DNA from: Pseudocercospora fijiensis CIRAD86
Taxonomy: Eukaryota; Ascomycota; Dothideomycetes; Mycosphaerellales; Mycosphaerellaceae
NCBI RefSeq assembly: GCF_000340215.1
Contig: NW_006921533.1
Span: 3,646,273-3,710,272, forward strand
DNA: 64,000 nucleotides
Direction: 5' to 3'
Shown piece by piece: positions 13,401 to 25,802 of this stretch. The notes beneath the pieces were generated by a model that did not search any database, had not been told where the DNA came from, and saw only the letters and a list, made by a program, of their open reading frames with translations. Within the stretch, counting starts at the first letter, position 1. Each line of letters starts with the position of its first letter. Both the position numbers and the translations under genes were made by a program.

Positions 13401-14240
13401 AATCTCGGAAGCCCTCGTCGGTCGATTAAAGTAGGACGATACTATAGTATAGCAATATATTCGAAGACTCTTTCGCAACCTTAACTAAGAAGGCTCCTTA
13501 TATATACTCGAGAACTATTTAAAGTAGTATCGCAAGGATATAGCGTCGGCATACTCTAAGATATTAAGTAAGGTTATTCGCCTCGAGTAGGAACGTTTCG
13601 GGAAGAAATTATTCTTTAAGGCCCTTATACAGTTTTTAAAAGACTAGAGTTGTATCCTAAACAATAGCGGAGATCGGTATATGCGCCTAAACTAGGATAA
13701 TTTCTACCGATATTAGCCTGCGCCTAACGCTAGGGAGGAGTTTAATTAGGGAGGCTAGGGATTTATATACTAACAGGAACCTAGTAAGGCAGACCTTCCT
13801 ACTAACTAGCGGCAGTCTAGCGCCCCTTTAGCGAAACCTGCTACCTACGCTTCGAAAGTCTCTACTCCTAGTAGAATACTCCCGAACGTTAACTCCTAGC
13901 AGCTTAGTACCCCTAAGAAATAGCCTCCTTAGCTATCTTCTTTAAAACAGCCTGCGAACCCTATAACTAATCCGAATAAGCGACAGACCCGCTAGGACAT
14001 ACGGGCTAAGGCGACGCGGACCTAGGCTCTTATCGACTAATTTAACTAGTAGGGCCGTAGAGGTAACTATAGTAGGCTAGCGACTCGTAGTAGAAAGAAA
14101 TAAGTAATAGGGTATAGCAGCTAGCTAGCTAGGATACCGTTATAGGATAGTTGGTTTAGTTTTCCTTTGCGTGTTTAAGGCTTTTTAGTCCGGGAGGTAA
14201 GGAAGCGTTAGTCTAAGGGCAGACTTCTTAGTCCGGGAGG
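10460..14240 (+). pseudogene. long unrecognised repeat-borne ORF with dioxygenase-like motif, RIP-inactivated
   Basis: A single frame (phase of position 10,801) holds from about 10,500 to beyond 13,850, about 1,250 codons with only TAG/TAA breaks. The N-terminal third (TYYRLKEALFKGLPKE) is gag-like in feel only. In the C-terminal half a segment at 12,793-12,822 reads FAYIN-stop-HPLDL. Reverting the RIP-type bases would give an H-x-D pair. About 350 bases on comes LTLPYLLYGA (13,147-13,176), then TYRDLLPSPTSPSSLANKYG (about 13,287-13,346). This order resembles a family of fungal proteins that I recall as carrying a 2-oxoglutarate/Fe(II) dioxygenase-like arrangement (HxD...H). That link is weak inference; no function is assigned. 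The 3' end lies next to a purine tract and a TG (14,230-14,247), which could be an LTR junction. Confidence 0.5.
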
Positions 14241-15258
14241 GAAAATGTAGTAGGGAAACCCGGCTTAGTATAGGTGTGCCTACTTGTACCCTCTTCCCCT
14301 GTTTTTGTACCCCGGATATATACAACTACCTTAATAATTAGAAAACACACGATATAAGGAGACATAGCTACGACAACACTTAGTAGGAGAGACATAGGAA
14401 ATGTACCTAATCTAGCTACAATATAGCCCTCCCTACGGCTATTCCCTTCTCTTTAATGTTTATAACGCCTTCCCTTCGAAGTACACAATACTACGCCGAC
14501 CCCTCGCAGTTTACTAAGTACCCGGCCTATAGTATACAGTTCCCTATATATGTACCTCTACCTACGACCTACTCGTCCCGCCTATACTAGCAGCTTAGAT
14601 TCCGGATACAAGCCCTCTCTACCTTAGTAAAGATTTTATATAGCAGTAGTACTCTACCTTCGAGAAACGCTTTCTATTTAACTATTAGTATCTGCCGGCT
14701 ACGAACGCCGGCTATATATGCCGAGTATAGAATAATTACCTATACCCCTTCCTCCTATAGTAACACTTCTACCGTCCCTAGATACCTAGCCCCGATCGCA
14801 TTAATCGCAAGCTACTTTGCCTTTATAGACGTAAAGGCTTCGCTTTAATACTAATAAAGAAACTTCTACTCTATATCGAGGATATAAAGACGACTAGTCT
14901 CGATTCTAATCCTTGCTAGCTTTTCGTAGTAGCTTTGACTATGATTTTCTAGATTAATAGGACTTATGCCTTAGCCCTTTACTAGTATCTCGTCTCTTTA
15001 ACTATGCTCGATCTACTCCTAGCGCTTATCGTCTATAGCGTTAGGCCCTAAGACTATACCTATTACTAGATCGACGTATAGTATCTCCTCGCTTTTTTTA
15101 GTTCCTTTATTCGTAGTATTAAGCTCTGTCGCGGCATCCTAAACTCTAGTATTATTGTTCTCGGCTATCTAAACATCTCCGTTACTATCGGTCGTATCGA
15201 TAGAGGTAGCGGCTATAGGTCTAAATACTATTAGTTAACGTGTTAAAGAAAAATATAC

Positions 15259-15323
15259 CGGCTATAGCTACCGGCTACGGCTGCTAGCTACGGCTGCCGG
15301 CTACAGCTGCTAGCTACGGCCGC
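15259..15323 (+). repeat. 13-bp minisatellite, 5 copies
   Basis: Five adjacent 13-mers close to CGGCTACGGCTGC. Units alternate C or T in the first base, and some carry TA where others have CG-C context changes. Confidence 0.75.
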
Positions 15324-15804
15324 TAGCTAGATTGACTTACGCTGCTAGAACTTTACGCTCGAAAACTAGCCGCAATTCTTTCCTCCTTTTAGCCTTCTCT
15401 TAGGTTGTCTTCTTATTCTAACCTTTACTTTTTTCTATAGGCGCTAGCTATCGATAGAATGCCTTATTCCGCGCCTTTCTTCTCTTATCCTTAGCTCTTT
15501 TATCCTTATCTATCTTATCCTTTCTCTCGCGGTCTCGTACGGAATTCTTCTTCGTAGAGTACTCCTTTTTAGTCTTACGCTTTTTAGTTAGACGCTTAGG
15601 TAAAACAAACTCGCGGTCTTTAGTTCTATCTTCTATTTAGCGCGCGGCGCGCTTCTCTCTTGCTATTATAAGGGAAAGGGGCAGGGGCGCAGCGTATAGT
15701 AGTTGTTATCGGTATAGGTATAGAGGAAGAAGTTAAAAGTGTAAGAATATCGCGAAGCCCTAATTGTTGCCGCCTACGTAACGTTATATAGGTAAGCTTT
15801 CGCA

Positions 15805-16117
15805 ACTATAGCAACTACGCCCCGGTAATAGCAACTACGCCCTAGCAACGGCAACTACGCCCTAGTAACGGCAACCACGCCCTAGCAACGGTAATAAAGC
15901 GTAGTAAATACAACCTAGTAACTATTATAGCCGGCAATCGTAGCCGGTAGTCGAATAAGAGTGTCCTTATAGCAAAAACACGCCCTAGCAACGGCAACTA
16001 CGCCCTAGCAACGGTAACTACGCCCTAGCAACGGCAAAAGAGCGTAGTAAATGTAACAGAGTTACTATTATAGCCGGCAATCGTAGCCGGCAGTCGAATA
16101 AGAGTGTCCTTATAGTA
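15805..16117 (+). repeat. compound tandem repeat: 20-bp units inside a ~145-bp duplication
   Basis: A 20-mer close to GCAACTACGCCCTAGCAACG is repeated four times (15,810-15,888) and about three times (15,975-16,034). Each block is followed by a shared segment of about 80 bp containing TTATAGCCGGCAATCGTAGC (15,920s and 16,060s). Most unit differences are CA/TA. Confidence 0.8.
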
Positions 16118-16309
16118 AAACTAATATAGTCTCTAGTTCAAACTAGGAATCTATATAGTTCGAAAAAACTAAACTAGAACTAGGGAGCTAGTTCGCCGCT
16201 AAGAAACCAAACTATATACGTTTAGTAGTTCGGAAACCGAACTACTATAGGGTCTAGTTTTAGTCTAATTTAAGCCTAGCCGGTAACTTAGCGAATTCGG
16301 ATTAGACTA

Positions 16310-18663
16310 TAGTACGCCCGTAACTCCTACGGATGTCTAAATCTTAGCTACCGACCCGCGAACTTAACGAAAATAAGGAAGCGGACCTAATAGACCTTAA
16401 CTTGCTACCCGATATCGCTAAAATTTCAATTAACGCTAGGATAGCTAGTTTTAAAACTTCGGCCGGCGTAACAGTTTGCGCGGCTAACTCGGATTCTAAC
16501 GCGGCGGCAGACCTTTAGTCTATCGCCGACAAATTCCTATAGTTATAGACGGATAGGGGCACGACGATTAACCTACTAAAGGACGAGTAGTTAGAACTTC
16601 CCCTTAAGTCGGGATAGGAAGATAAAAAGTTTAGTAGTAAGGTTTATCGAATGTCGGCGAAGGACAATATAGAAGTCGATAAACAGTTCGATAAACTCTA
16701 CTTCTAAGGCAAGATAGCTTTTAGCGAAAAACCCTTACCGTTAGCTTAGCCGGTTTTCGTCGTCTAGAGGACGCTATTCCGCGATAATAGCTTAGCTTAC
16801 CGCAAGCTACGCGTAGTTATCGACATTAGAGGCCTTAATAGCATATCGTAGAAGGATACCTACTCTCTTCCCCTCTAGGACGACATTATCGCTAAGCTAC
16901 GTAGCTATATATATATCTTAGTAATAGACGCAAGGTCTATGTTCTATTAATTCGCGGTAGCCGAGAAAGATCGCTAGAAATTTATAGTAAACACTGCCCG
17001 CGGATAGGAATACTTAAAGGTCGCGGCGATAGGATATTATAATAGCGTATAATATATATAAAGGCTACTCGACCGCACTCTACGGGAATTCGGGGACGCG
17101 GCGAACGGGTATATCGATAATATAGTCCTAGGGTCGGTAGACCTAGAGTCTTATCGTGCCCTACTCGAACGCGTATTTAAAAAGATAGACGACTTACGAT
17201 TTAGCCTAGAACCTAGGAAGGCGTACCTAGGTTTCCCCTCCGTCTAAATTCTTAGAAGAACGGTAGATAGGAAGGGATTCGCAACTTAGGCAGACAGACT
17301 CGTAGCACTACGGGAACTAGAAAAGCCTATTAACGCCGAATAGCTAGAACACTATCTCGGTCTAGTCGGCTACCTTAGGTCTACTATTCTATATTTCGGT
17401 AGAATTATACTGCCCTTATAGCAAGCTAAAATCGCCGCAATAAAGGAATACTAGGCTACCTAAACGAAGGGTAGAAGGCGCCGCGCCTAAATGCGGGGAG
17501 CAAAGCTATACTAGACCCGCGAAATAGACATTGCCTAGGACACTATATAATCTATATAGTCCGAAGACAGGAAGGGATTTCTCTAGCACTTCGACCCTAC
17601 GTCTACCTTATATATCGACGTAGACGCCTCTAAGGAGTTTAGGATAGGCGTAATATACTACTAAGTCGACGGAGACTTAGAAATAGAATATAAGGAACCC
17701 GCCCCCGTAACGCGGAAAGATAATATAGTCTCCGATTTCGTCGATAGTACTACCTAGCTAAAGCGGTCTAAGTAGTTTCCCCGAGATAGACTAAAGATCT
17801 TAGGTTTCGCTAGTTATATACTTACGGGTGCCGAAGCGCGCTACTAGCTAACTAAGCTCGAATTGTTCGGAGTCGTCTAGGCAATTAAAAGGGCGTCTTA
17901 TATAGTAGACGTAGTACTAAGGACTATTGTAGTTACCGATTATAGCGCGGTAACGGCGATAGCGAAAAAGACCTAGATCGCTACGACGGTATCTACGGCC
18001 GGATTAAACCGGAGAATAATCTAGGCCGCTATCTATATTTCTTAATTCGCGAGCTTAGAAATTGTCTATAGACTAGGACGTAATTATATCGCCCCCGATG
18101 CACTCTCTTAATTATAGGGCATACTCTCCCTCTAACGGGACGACGTTAACGCTAGCGGCTTAGACGAGATTCCTATAATATTAATAATACCGTACGACTT
18201 TAAGCCTGCCTTCGAAGGCGACGGCGCGTACGATATAAAAATCTCGAGCTAATCGCTAGACCCTACGTCTACCGCTACTACGCGTATACGTAGCCTTAAC
18301 CTCCTAAATTTTAAAATAAATATTCCTACTCTTCTGCCTTTAGCTCTAGTAAATGTCCTCTCCCTATCTAGGATCGACTATAGCGAATGTTTCTTTTCGC
18401 GAACTAATAGATAGGAATACTACTATCGCGACGAAATACCCGCCTTTTTCTATAGTATTTAAAAGGAACCTACTCTCTACGTAGAAACGGTAATATCCCT
18501 CTCTAACGAGTTTAAAGCGAGACTTAGGAAAGTATACTAAGACGACCGACCGTAGCGGAGATTACTAGTAGTCCTTAAGTCTATCGAAGTCGTATATACC
18601 TAGGACTAAGTAGTACAACCCGAGCAGATATCGAATCGCTAAGTACGGAGGAGGCAGAGGCGT
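16310..18663 (+). pseudogene. Gypsy-2 pol, 5' part: reverse transcriptase and RNase H
   Basis: Frame of position 17,110. The RT core is recognisable by VVIDIRGLN, then LVIDARSMFY-stop-FAVAEKDR, then GYIDNIVLGS at 17,107-17,136. The catalytic YIDD now reads YIDN because the second Asp codon GAT became AAT in a TpG context. RNase H shows YIDVDASKEF (about 17,610) and TKLELFGVV (about 17,850). The pattern is the common fungal Ty3/Gypsy type with a VIDARSMF-like palm. The frame is cut at 18,663 by Gypsy-1 copy 1. Removing that insertion plus one 5-bp target duplicate (7,139 bp) restores the same phase at 25,803. No 5' LTR or recognisable gag was found to the left. Confidence 0.85.
18659..18663. 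repeat. target-site duplication GGCGT (left)
   Basis: GGCGT directly left of the Gypsy-1 copy 1 LTR. The identical GGCGT follows the other LTR at 25,798-25,802. Confidence 0.9.
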
Positions 18664-18859
18664 TGTAAGAAGGGTATGTTAGCAGGTAGATAGGGTGGTA
18701 GTAGGTATAGGTAGTATTCGATAAGGAGCTAGGAGGAGAGAGAGGAAGGCAGGCAAGTTGGCCTACTGCTAAGCGCTAAGCCCTGCCTAAGGCATCGAGA
18801 CCCTAGCTTTACTTAACCCGGTTATATACCAATTACGTGTAACCTCTTTAGTCCTAACA
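18664..18859 (-). repeat. Gypsy-1 copy 1 3' LTR (196 bp)
   Basis: On the + strand it starts TGTAAGAAGG and ends CCTAACA. It differs from the partner LTR at 13 positions, 12 of which are TA against CA or TG. Confidence 0.95.
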
Positions 18860-20060
18860 CACGCTTCCCTTCTAAAGGCCGCGCCCTCGTAGCCGGTCTT
18901 TGTTCTAATCTCAATCTCCGTTGCCGCTAACTTAGCAGGTCTAATAAGCCGCTTAGTCCGCGCTAAATTGAACGTACAACTACCGATTATATAACTATAT
19001 CAAACCTTACCTCTAAACAATACAATATACAACTCTAACTGCGCTATCTCTATATATAATAAACTATAAAGTAATATATATCTATAAGAATTGAGGACCT
19101 TCGACTAATTACAATACGAGCGCGTCTTCCCTGCTATAATAGGTAGACGTACGAGGTATTACAGCCCTGCCTCCGTTCTAAGTGATGTCGTACCGAGTTC
19201 TTTGCGTCTACTCTAAAAGACCTAGCAATGTCCGCTTCCGAGGGTTTGTCCGCTTCTAAGGGTTATTATTCTTATTGTTACAAGGACTATTATTTACTGT
19301 CGTAGTTTTACTAGCCCTAATTAGTTAGGTTTAGCAGCCTTTAAGTGTCAACTAATTATATCTTTTTAAAAAACACAGCTCGTCTAGTTTCTATAGGTAA
19401 AGGCTATTATAAGTGCAGTAGTAGAGGTTCGCCTCGCTTAAAGGGTTAGATAGATCGAGGAGTAACCTATTGTCCGTAAGATCGACCCCGGCTAGCTTAG
19501 CTCTATAGTTTTGCCCTTAGTTAGTCTATTAGTCGCTTAATCTTTTAACTTAGTCAAAGTTTTGACTTAGCCTTAAAGTTTTGATTAAACCTTTAACAGG
19601 CTCAAGGCTTTAATCAAAGTTTTAATTAAGGGTGCCTTAGGCTCGTAGTGCAGGTAAGGTTGTGTCTATAGGCGTAGCGACAATAGCAAGTAATGCTAAC
19701 AATAGTAGCGCTAGTCGTCTTAGCGCTAACTTTACCTTGCTTTCGATTTCCTTCTTCGACTAACAATATACCCTGCAACACCGTTACTAACATAGCCGCG
19801 CTAGCCATCTTCTAATACACCGCTATTCGTACGCGCGCGCGCGCATTCTCGTCGATTGCCTAGGCCTCGAGGCCTCGGTAGGATAAAGGAACAAGAGGTA
19901 GAGTCTTTAAAAGAGCAGTAACTAATTAACGCGTCGTAGCGCGCTTATTAACACTCGGTGCGCGTTTACTATAGTAGTGTAGTCCTATTGTCTCTTGTTG
20001 CTAACAATTGCTTGTAGCTAATTAGTTAACTAATAGCACCCCGGGGGTAGCATTAATCCT
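18860..20060 (-). other. Gypsy-1 3' non-coding region
   Basis: About 1.2 kb between the end of pol and the 3' LTR, with a counterpart at 54,680-55,841 in copy 2. It contains a cluster of short AT-rich repeats around TCAAAACTT/AAGTTTTGA (19,550-19,625) and a run of GCGCGC (about 19,835). No conserved frame is seen in both copies. Confidence 0.6.
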
Positions 20061-23000
20061 AGGCCTTAATAGTAACATTATAAGCTTTTAGCCTTCTTCT
20101 TGTTCTTTACGCTAGTCTAATACTTATCTAATAACTCGGTTATATCCTTAAAGGAACCTTTAGCTTCCTATAAGTCCTATTTAGGTAAGTAGCCTTGCTA
20201 TCTTAACAGGTACTCCTTCTTGCCCTGCCTAGTCCGATGCTTTAGGATACGTTCTATAGACTACAGCTCTTCGCTATTAGCTAGTATGTCCTCGGATTTA
20301 GCAGGTGCTTTATCCCCTTCGCGCAGGTAGTACGGCTTAAGGAGGGACACATAGAAGGTATTATAGATAGTATAATAAGGTGGAAGCTATAACTAATAGG
20401 CCTAGGTGCCCCTAGGTTCTCGGATACGGAAAGGGCTAATGTACCTTAGTGCGAGTTTAGGCCTTGTTTTGCTATTAGGCGAGGGGTGTTTACGGATACG
20501 GAGGTTCTTTGTGCTAAGCATAACTAGGTCGCCTTGCTTAAAGGTTATTAGAAGGTAGTGTTTGTTATAGTAGGCCTTCTAATAGGCCTAGGCCTTTGCT
20601 AGTTTGTTAGCTATCTTAGCGTGAATTTCTCGCATCTTTTAAACCCTCTTAATAGCCGCTAGTGTCTTAGGTTAACCCGCTTCCCTTTCCTTGCGCTCGG
20701 CCTCGAGCGATAGGGGGTCTTATAGCATAGCAGCGTTCTAGCCTATTATAGCGAAATAAGGTGAAACCTTAGTAGATAAGTAGACACTATTGTTGTATAC
20801 GAATTCGGCTAGTTGTAGGAGGTTAACCTAGTCGTTAGGGTTCTCGTTAATGTAGCTGCGCAGGTACTACTACAGCGTAGCATTTTGCCTCTCGGTCTAG
20901 CTATCTGTTTATAGATGGAACGCTATAGACAGGCGATGCTTAAGTCTTAGCTATAGGCATATCTTACTCTAATAGTAAGATATGAATGTCGAGCCTCTAT
21001 CGGAGACTATCCCTTTAAGGGTTCCCTAATAGCTACAGAAGATGTTATTCTACAGTGACTTAGCTAAGTCAATAGCTGTCTAATCCTTCCTAGTAGGGAT
21101 ATAACGAGCGCCCTTAGTAAATCGGTCTACGACGACTAGGATAGCGTTAAAGATGTCTTTGCTTCCTCTTCGCTTAGTAGGGGGGAGACTTGTAATAAAG
21201 TCTATTATAAGCTCTGCAAAAGGCTTCTTTAGAACAGGGAGTGAAGACAACTCGCTAAATAGTAAGTGCTTTAGTGCTTTGACTCGCTAGCATACTGCAT
21301 AGGTCTGTACATACTCCTTTATATACCGCTTACTATTTAGCTAGTAGTATATACGCGATAGTAACTCGTGCGACCTCTCTATACTATAGTAACTAGCGAG
21401 CTCACTGTTATAGTGCCTCTTTAAAAGCTTTTATCTAATCGATTGTTTAGCGGGGATATAGTATCTGCCCTTGAACTTTAAGTAACCCTTGTCGTCGATC
21501 GACTAACTGTTACTCTTGCTAGATCGAGTCGCCCGTCTACTTACAAGCCTATTAATACGCTCGATAGCAAAGGCGTCCCTCTACTAAGCACGTAACAGCT
21601 TATCTATAAACGATTGACTATCCCTATTTGTAAGGTTATTTAATAGCACCCTCGCTATTAAACGAGGTACGCATTGTATACATCTAATAGCACTAGCAGC
21701 CGGAACTACTGCAACCTCTTCTATAGTGCTGTCGCTATATAGACTATTACTATAAATAGCAATATCCTCAATCGAGTTATTATAGCTCGAGCGATCTACG
21801 TCCTTTCTTTTAACGTATACTAGAAGAACGACAACTCCGCTTTAGTATTTGTTGCCGCCGCGGGGTCCGGAGGTCCGCTTATCCTACGTTTGCTTATTAA
21901 CAATACGGGCTATAGCAATCTTATGCTATAGGGTTAGAAATAATAAATTAATAGATTGCTAAGTCCCGCTATCGTAATTAGGTTGCCTCGATAGGCTATC
22001 GGCAGGGTTACTTACGCCTAGCCGATATAATATATTAAAATCAAACCTAGCGAGGTAGACGGCCTATCTAGCCTATCGACCTATAACCCTAGTAACCTTC
22101 GTGATTCTACGGAGGTTGTTATAGTCCGTATAGACCTAAATAGTATGCTATGCACTATCGAGATAGTAGCGCTAGTGCTTAAAGGCCTCGATAATAGCTA
22201 GGAGCTCTTACTCGTAGGTCTTATATCGACGCTCTATATCGATTATCTTTCGTAAAAAGAAGGCAATCGGGTGCTAGTAATAGTTATTATCTGATTGCTA
22301 TAACATAATAGCCGATATAGCGAACTGTAAAGCGTTAGTCTCAATTCGGATCTGCTTGCTTAGTACGAAATAGTGCAATAAGGGGACATTAGTAAAGCGT
22401 TGCTTTAGGCCGTTAAAAGCGGCTTGTGCTCTGTTAGTCTATTTAAACTCTCTAGTTAGGTTGGCCTTGGTTTTAGTAAGCTTAGTTAGGGGCATTACAT
22501 GCCGTAAATAGCCCTTAATAAACCGGCGGTAGAAATTAGCGAAGCCGAGGAACGATTAAAGCTCCTTAATAGACGTAGGAACAGGCTATTTAGTAATTGT
22601 TTTAATCCGATTAGGATTAGCCTTGACACTATTAGTTAATACGATGAAACTAAGGAAGGCTACCTCCTTAGTAGCAAAGGTGCATTTAGAAGGCTTGCAA
22701 TATAGTCTATAGGCTCGTAGGCGATCGAGCACCTTACGGACTGTAGCCTAGTACTCCGCAATGTTAGGTAAGTATATATAAACTAGGATGTTATCTAGGT
22801 AAACTATACAGAGATAGTCTAATAGGCCCGAAAGGGCCCGATTAATATAGGACTAGAATGTTGCAGGGGCGTTAGCTAAGCCGAATAGTATAACTAAGTA
22901 CTCGAAATAGCTATAGCGAGTACAGAAGGCTATTTTCTATTCGTTACCCTTACGAATGCGGATGCGGTAGTATGCATCCTTAATGTCTAATATAGTATAG

Positions 23001-25540
23001 TAGTAAGCACTAGAAAGGCGATCGAGGGTCTTATTAATAAGAGGAAGTAGACAGCGGTCTTTAATAGTAACAGCGTTAAGCCTACGATAATTAACACATA
23101 GGCGTAGGCTACTATCCTTCTTTAGTACGAACAGGATAGGGGCGCTAGCAGGGCTGTTACTATACCGAATGCGACTATTAGCTAGGTTTTCCTCTAGGTA
23201 CTTACGTAATATAGCAAGCTCTCGTTTACTAAGGTTGTAGAGGGGTCTAAAAGGAACCTCCTTGCCCTCTATAATATTAATCTTGTAATCCGTCTCTTTG
23301 AATATAGGCAATATCGATGCTAAGTGGTGTTTAAATATATCGATATAGGTTTCTCGAATAGGCTCCGGTATACGAGTAAGCTAATTAGGGTCTATGCTAT
23401 TAGGGGGCACAGGCTTATCGTTATCTCTACCGAGAAGATTAGCTGTCGGATTAGCTAAGGCGGAGGCCGGTGTTAGGTTGCTAATAAACAGGACCCTAAT
23501 ATCGTTAGGGCACTCGCTAATATTAATGTATTTAATGTCCTCTTTCCGAGCGATTCTAAATCGCTACTTCTAAATGCCTAAGTCTATAGCCACAGCGTAG
23601 TACTTAAGAACAGGGTTACTAATAACAATAGTAGCTCCCCTATATAGGTTGTCTATATCTACTGCGTAGGCAGTGAAGTCTAATAGGCGTTCATTTCCGA
23701 GGTCGTCCTTTAGAGCTAGAGGAACATAGTAGGCCCTATAGGTTAAGTGCCGAGCGTTATTAAACTAAGCAAGGGTTAGTAGGTTAGTCTTCGGCAGTTA
23801 TCGAAGGTCTAATTGCTTAGCTAGGCGATAGCTAATAAGGGCACTAACTGAATTTCCTAGATCTAGTATAACCTTAGTTTAATAGGCGGTGCCCTTCGTG
23901 TCCTATACAAGGTAGGAGCGTATTATAGCTAGTACAATGTCGATAGTCTTACGCTATACAAGGCTAACAGTTAGTGCGGCGCTTACTCTTTTTTCGAAGG
24001 TTAGCCTATAGGGGTAGCGTTAGCTGCTAAAAGGTGTTTCCTATACTTAGCGGAAGCACGGTCAATTCGGGCCTAGTCCTTAGGTTTGTCGCATTAGCCT
24101 AGTAGATAGCTAGTACTGTTACAGTTGAAGCACTTTAATCCGGTTAGTAGACTGCCGTAGCTGTTGTTACTATTGTTAGCCGAGCGGTTAGCATTATAGG
24201 GATACGAGCCCCTTCTACGGCCCCTATCGCGGCCTCCTCTATATAGCCGGCGGCTACGGCCTCTTCTACGGTTATTGTTACTGTTCCTATTGTTAGTATT
24301 GTTGTTATAGTAGGAACCTTGGTTTCCTCCGCGGCTACGGTTGCTATAGTTAGTACTAGCTAGTCGGATCCTCGATTCTAGTCGTTATTAGAGCTAAACA
24401 GCCCGTTCGGCTATTTCCACTTCGACTATGAATTGAATGCGTATAAGATTAGTCTATTTAAACACACGGCGGCGGTCTAACTTAAGGACCAATTCCTATC
24501 TCAATTTAAGGCGTATTTCGGAGATCTAGATAGAATTAGTTTTAGTCGGGAGGTCGTCTTCGAGGGTCTTTAAATAGGCCTTAAATAAGCGAGCTGTCTA
24601 ATTAGTCTTTTGCTTAGCCCGAAGGTACTAGTCCTAAGCGTGTTATTGCCTTAGTATAGGGTTTCTAAGAGTGTCTAGCATAATAGTCTTATAGGTTTTC
24701 TACTGAACAGTAGTCTAATTATTAAGGGAATCGAAATAGTCGTCCTAGGTGCGCTTTAGGTTACTATTAATATACTATATAGCGTAAACAACTAAGGAAT
24801 AGTCGTCTAGAAGAGCCCTTAGTGCATTTCGCTAGTTAAGCTTACAATTACGTATATAATTATTGTATTGCTTGCGACTAGAGCTATCGAATACGGTATA
24901 GTCCTTAAGTTTAGCATCCTTCTTCTAGACTAGGACTAATAGTAAGGAAGGCCCTGCTATCGGCTTAGTATTAGTTATTAGGGCCTCCTAAAGGCGGCGA
25001 ATTTCGAGGAGGTTGTCCTTTAGCTATTGTTCTTAACGTAGGGCAGTAAGCCTATTTTAGGTGGCTTCTTAGAGTCTCCCTACTAGTTGGGGCCTAAAGG
25101 CTAGCTAGCTATATCGTCGATTAACAATGTTGTTAAGAATGTCGTCGATAGGCAATTCTAGGTCGTTACCTAGAATTACAGGTTCTTCTTTAATAGGCTC
25201 TCCGGCAGGCTCTTTAGTAGGAGGCACTTTAGCAGGCACTTTAGCGGGGACTGTGCTACTAGCGTTGTTATTACTAGCGCTACTAGCGGCAGCACGGTTG
25301 TTGTTGCTTCGTAATAAGCCGGCTATTGTAATAGGGGGTAATACTAATAATGTATTATTAGCCCCTAAGATACGGATGTAGCGGAATTAGTAGATATTAG
25401 TCTAGTACGATTGACTTAGTGTAATAGGCCGTATAGAAGGCCTTGCTCGATAATTGGTACGGTTGTTTCGATAGGATAGTACGTGTAGGTCCCGTTCTTC
25501 GGGCGCAATATAGTTAGATTAGTCTTGTTCGTAGCTACAC
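20060..25540 (-). pseudogene. Gypsy-1 copy 1 gag-pol, RIP-inactivated
   Basis: The gag zinc knuckle on the minus strand (24,091-24,132) reads C-x2-C-x4-Y-x4-C: the expected His is Tyr (CAT to TAT) and a stop replaces the residue before the last Cys. The RT has an unbroken piece at 22,937-23,311 (KDSSLRLCVNYRRLNAVTIK, then YYTILDIKDAYYRIRI). The active site at 22,790-22,801 reads YLDN instead of YLDD. Integrase (about 20,600-21,450) contains DRFTKGA-like and SDRG-like blocks. A chromodomain near 20,150-20,300 matches copy 2. Compared with copy 2, the frame order is identical. Confidence 0.9.
24091..24132 (-). other. Gag CCHC zinc knuckle with RIP-type His to Tyr change
   Basis: Codons read C-F-N-C-N-S-T-S-Y-L-L-G-stop-C, matching CX2CX4HX4C except that the His position (24,106-24,108) is TAT and the codon at 24,094-24,096 is TAA. 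Both are one CA to TA step from CAT and CAA. Confidence 0.8.
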
Positions 25541-25590
25541 CGCTAAAAGCTTGAAATAAGGACTATCTAGCTGCTGCCCTTAAAGGGTAG

Positions 25591-25601
25591 ATCGAATACT
25601 G
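25591..25601 (-). promoter_or_regulatory. self-complementary primer-binding site of Gypsy-1 copy 1
   Basis: Directly abutting the 5' LTR, the element's sense strand reads CAGTATTCGAT. Its complement ATCGAATACTG matches ATCGAATACTA inside the LTR (25,650-25,660 on the other strand) at 10 of 11 bases; the mismatch is a TG/TA difference. Tf1/sushi-type chromoviruses prime from the 5' end of their own RNA in this way. Confidence 0.65.
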
Positions 25602-25797
25602 TATAAGAAGGGTATATTAGTAGGTAGATAGGGTAGTAGTAGGTATAGGTAGTATTCGATAAGGAGCTAGGAGGAGAGAGAGAAAGGCAGGCAAGTTAGC
25701 CTACTGCTAAGCGCTAAGCCCTACCTAAGGCATCGAGACCCTAGCTTCACTCAACCCGGTTATATGCCAATCACGTATAACCTCTTTAGTCCTAATA
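25602..25797 (-). repeat. Gypsy-1 copy 1 5' LTR (196 bp)
   Basis: On the + strand it starts TATAAGAAGG and ends CCTAATA, the RIP-type variant of the partner's TG...CA ends. It is followed by the GGCGT target duplicate. Confidence 0.95.
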
Positions 25798-25802
25798 GGC
25801 GT
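25798..25802. repeat. target-site duplication GGCGT (right)
   Basis: Partner of 18,659-18,663. It marks the right junction of Gypsy-1 copy 1. Confidence 0.9.

Larger units (their letters stand above)
14246..16309. other. repeat-derived stretch with minisatellites, no recognised gene
   Basis: It starts at a purine-rich tract followed by TGTAGTAGGG, which would suit a polypurine tract plus the start of a 3' LTR of the upstream element, but no matching 5' copy was found. It contains a 13-bp array at 15,259 and a compound array at 15,805-16,117. 15,330-15,660 is a lysine/arginine-rich frame on the minus strand that I cannot name. Confidence 0.4.
18664..25797 (-). mobile_element. Gypsy-1 copy 1, complete Ty3/Gypsy chromovirus
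   Basis: A 7,134-bp element on the minus strand with two 196-bp LTRs and a perfect 5-bp target duplication. The order in the element's own sense is LTR, self-complementary primer site, gag with zinc knuckle, protease region, RT, RNase H, integrase, chromodomain, about 1.2 kb non-coding, LTR. It is inserted in the Gypsy-2 pol frame. It is the same family as 48,886-56,037 but in opposite orientation. LTRs begin TGTTAGG and end CTTCTTACA or its RIP-mutated TA form. The copy is inactive: TAG/TAA codons run throughout and catalytic codons are changed. Confidence 0.95.

Noticed and set aside
25127..25381. Gly/Leu-rich 84-residue open frame (and its minus counterpart 49,302-49,562)
   Set aside because: Antisense to Gypsy-1 gag in both copies. 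Conservation comes from the repeat, not from a separate gene.
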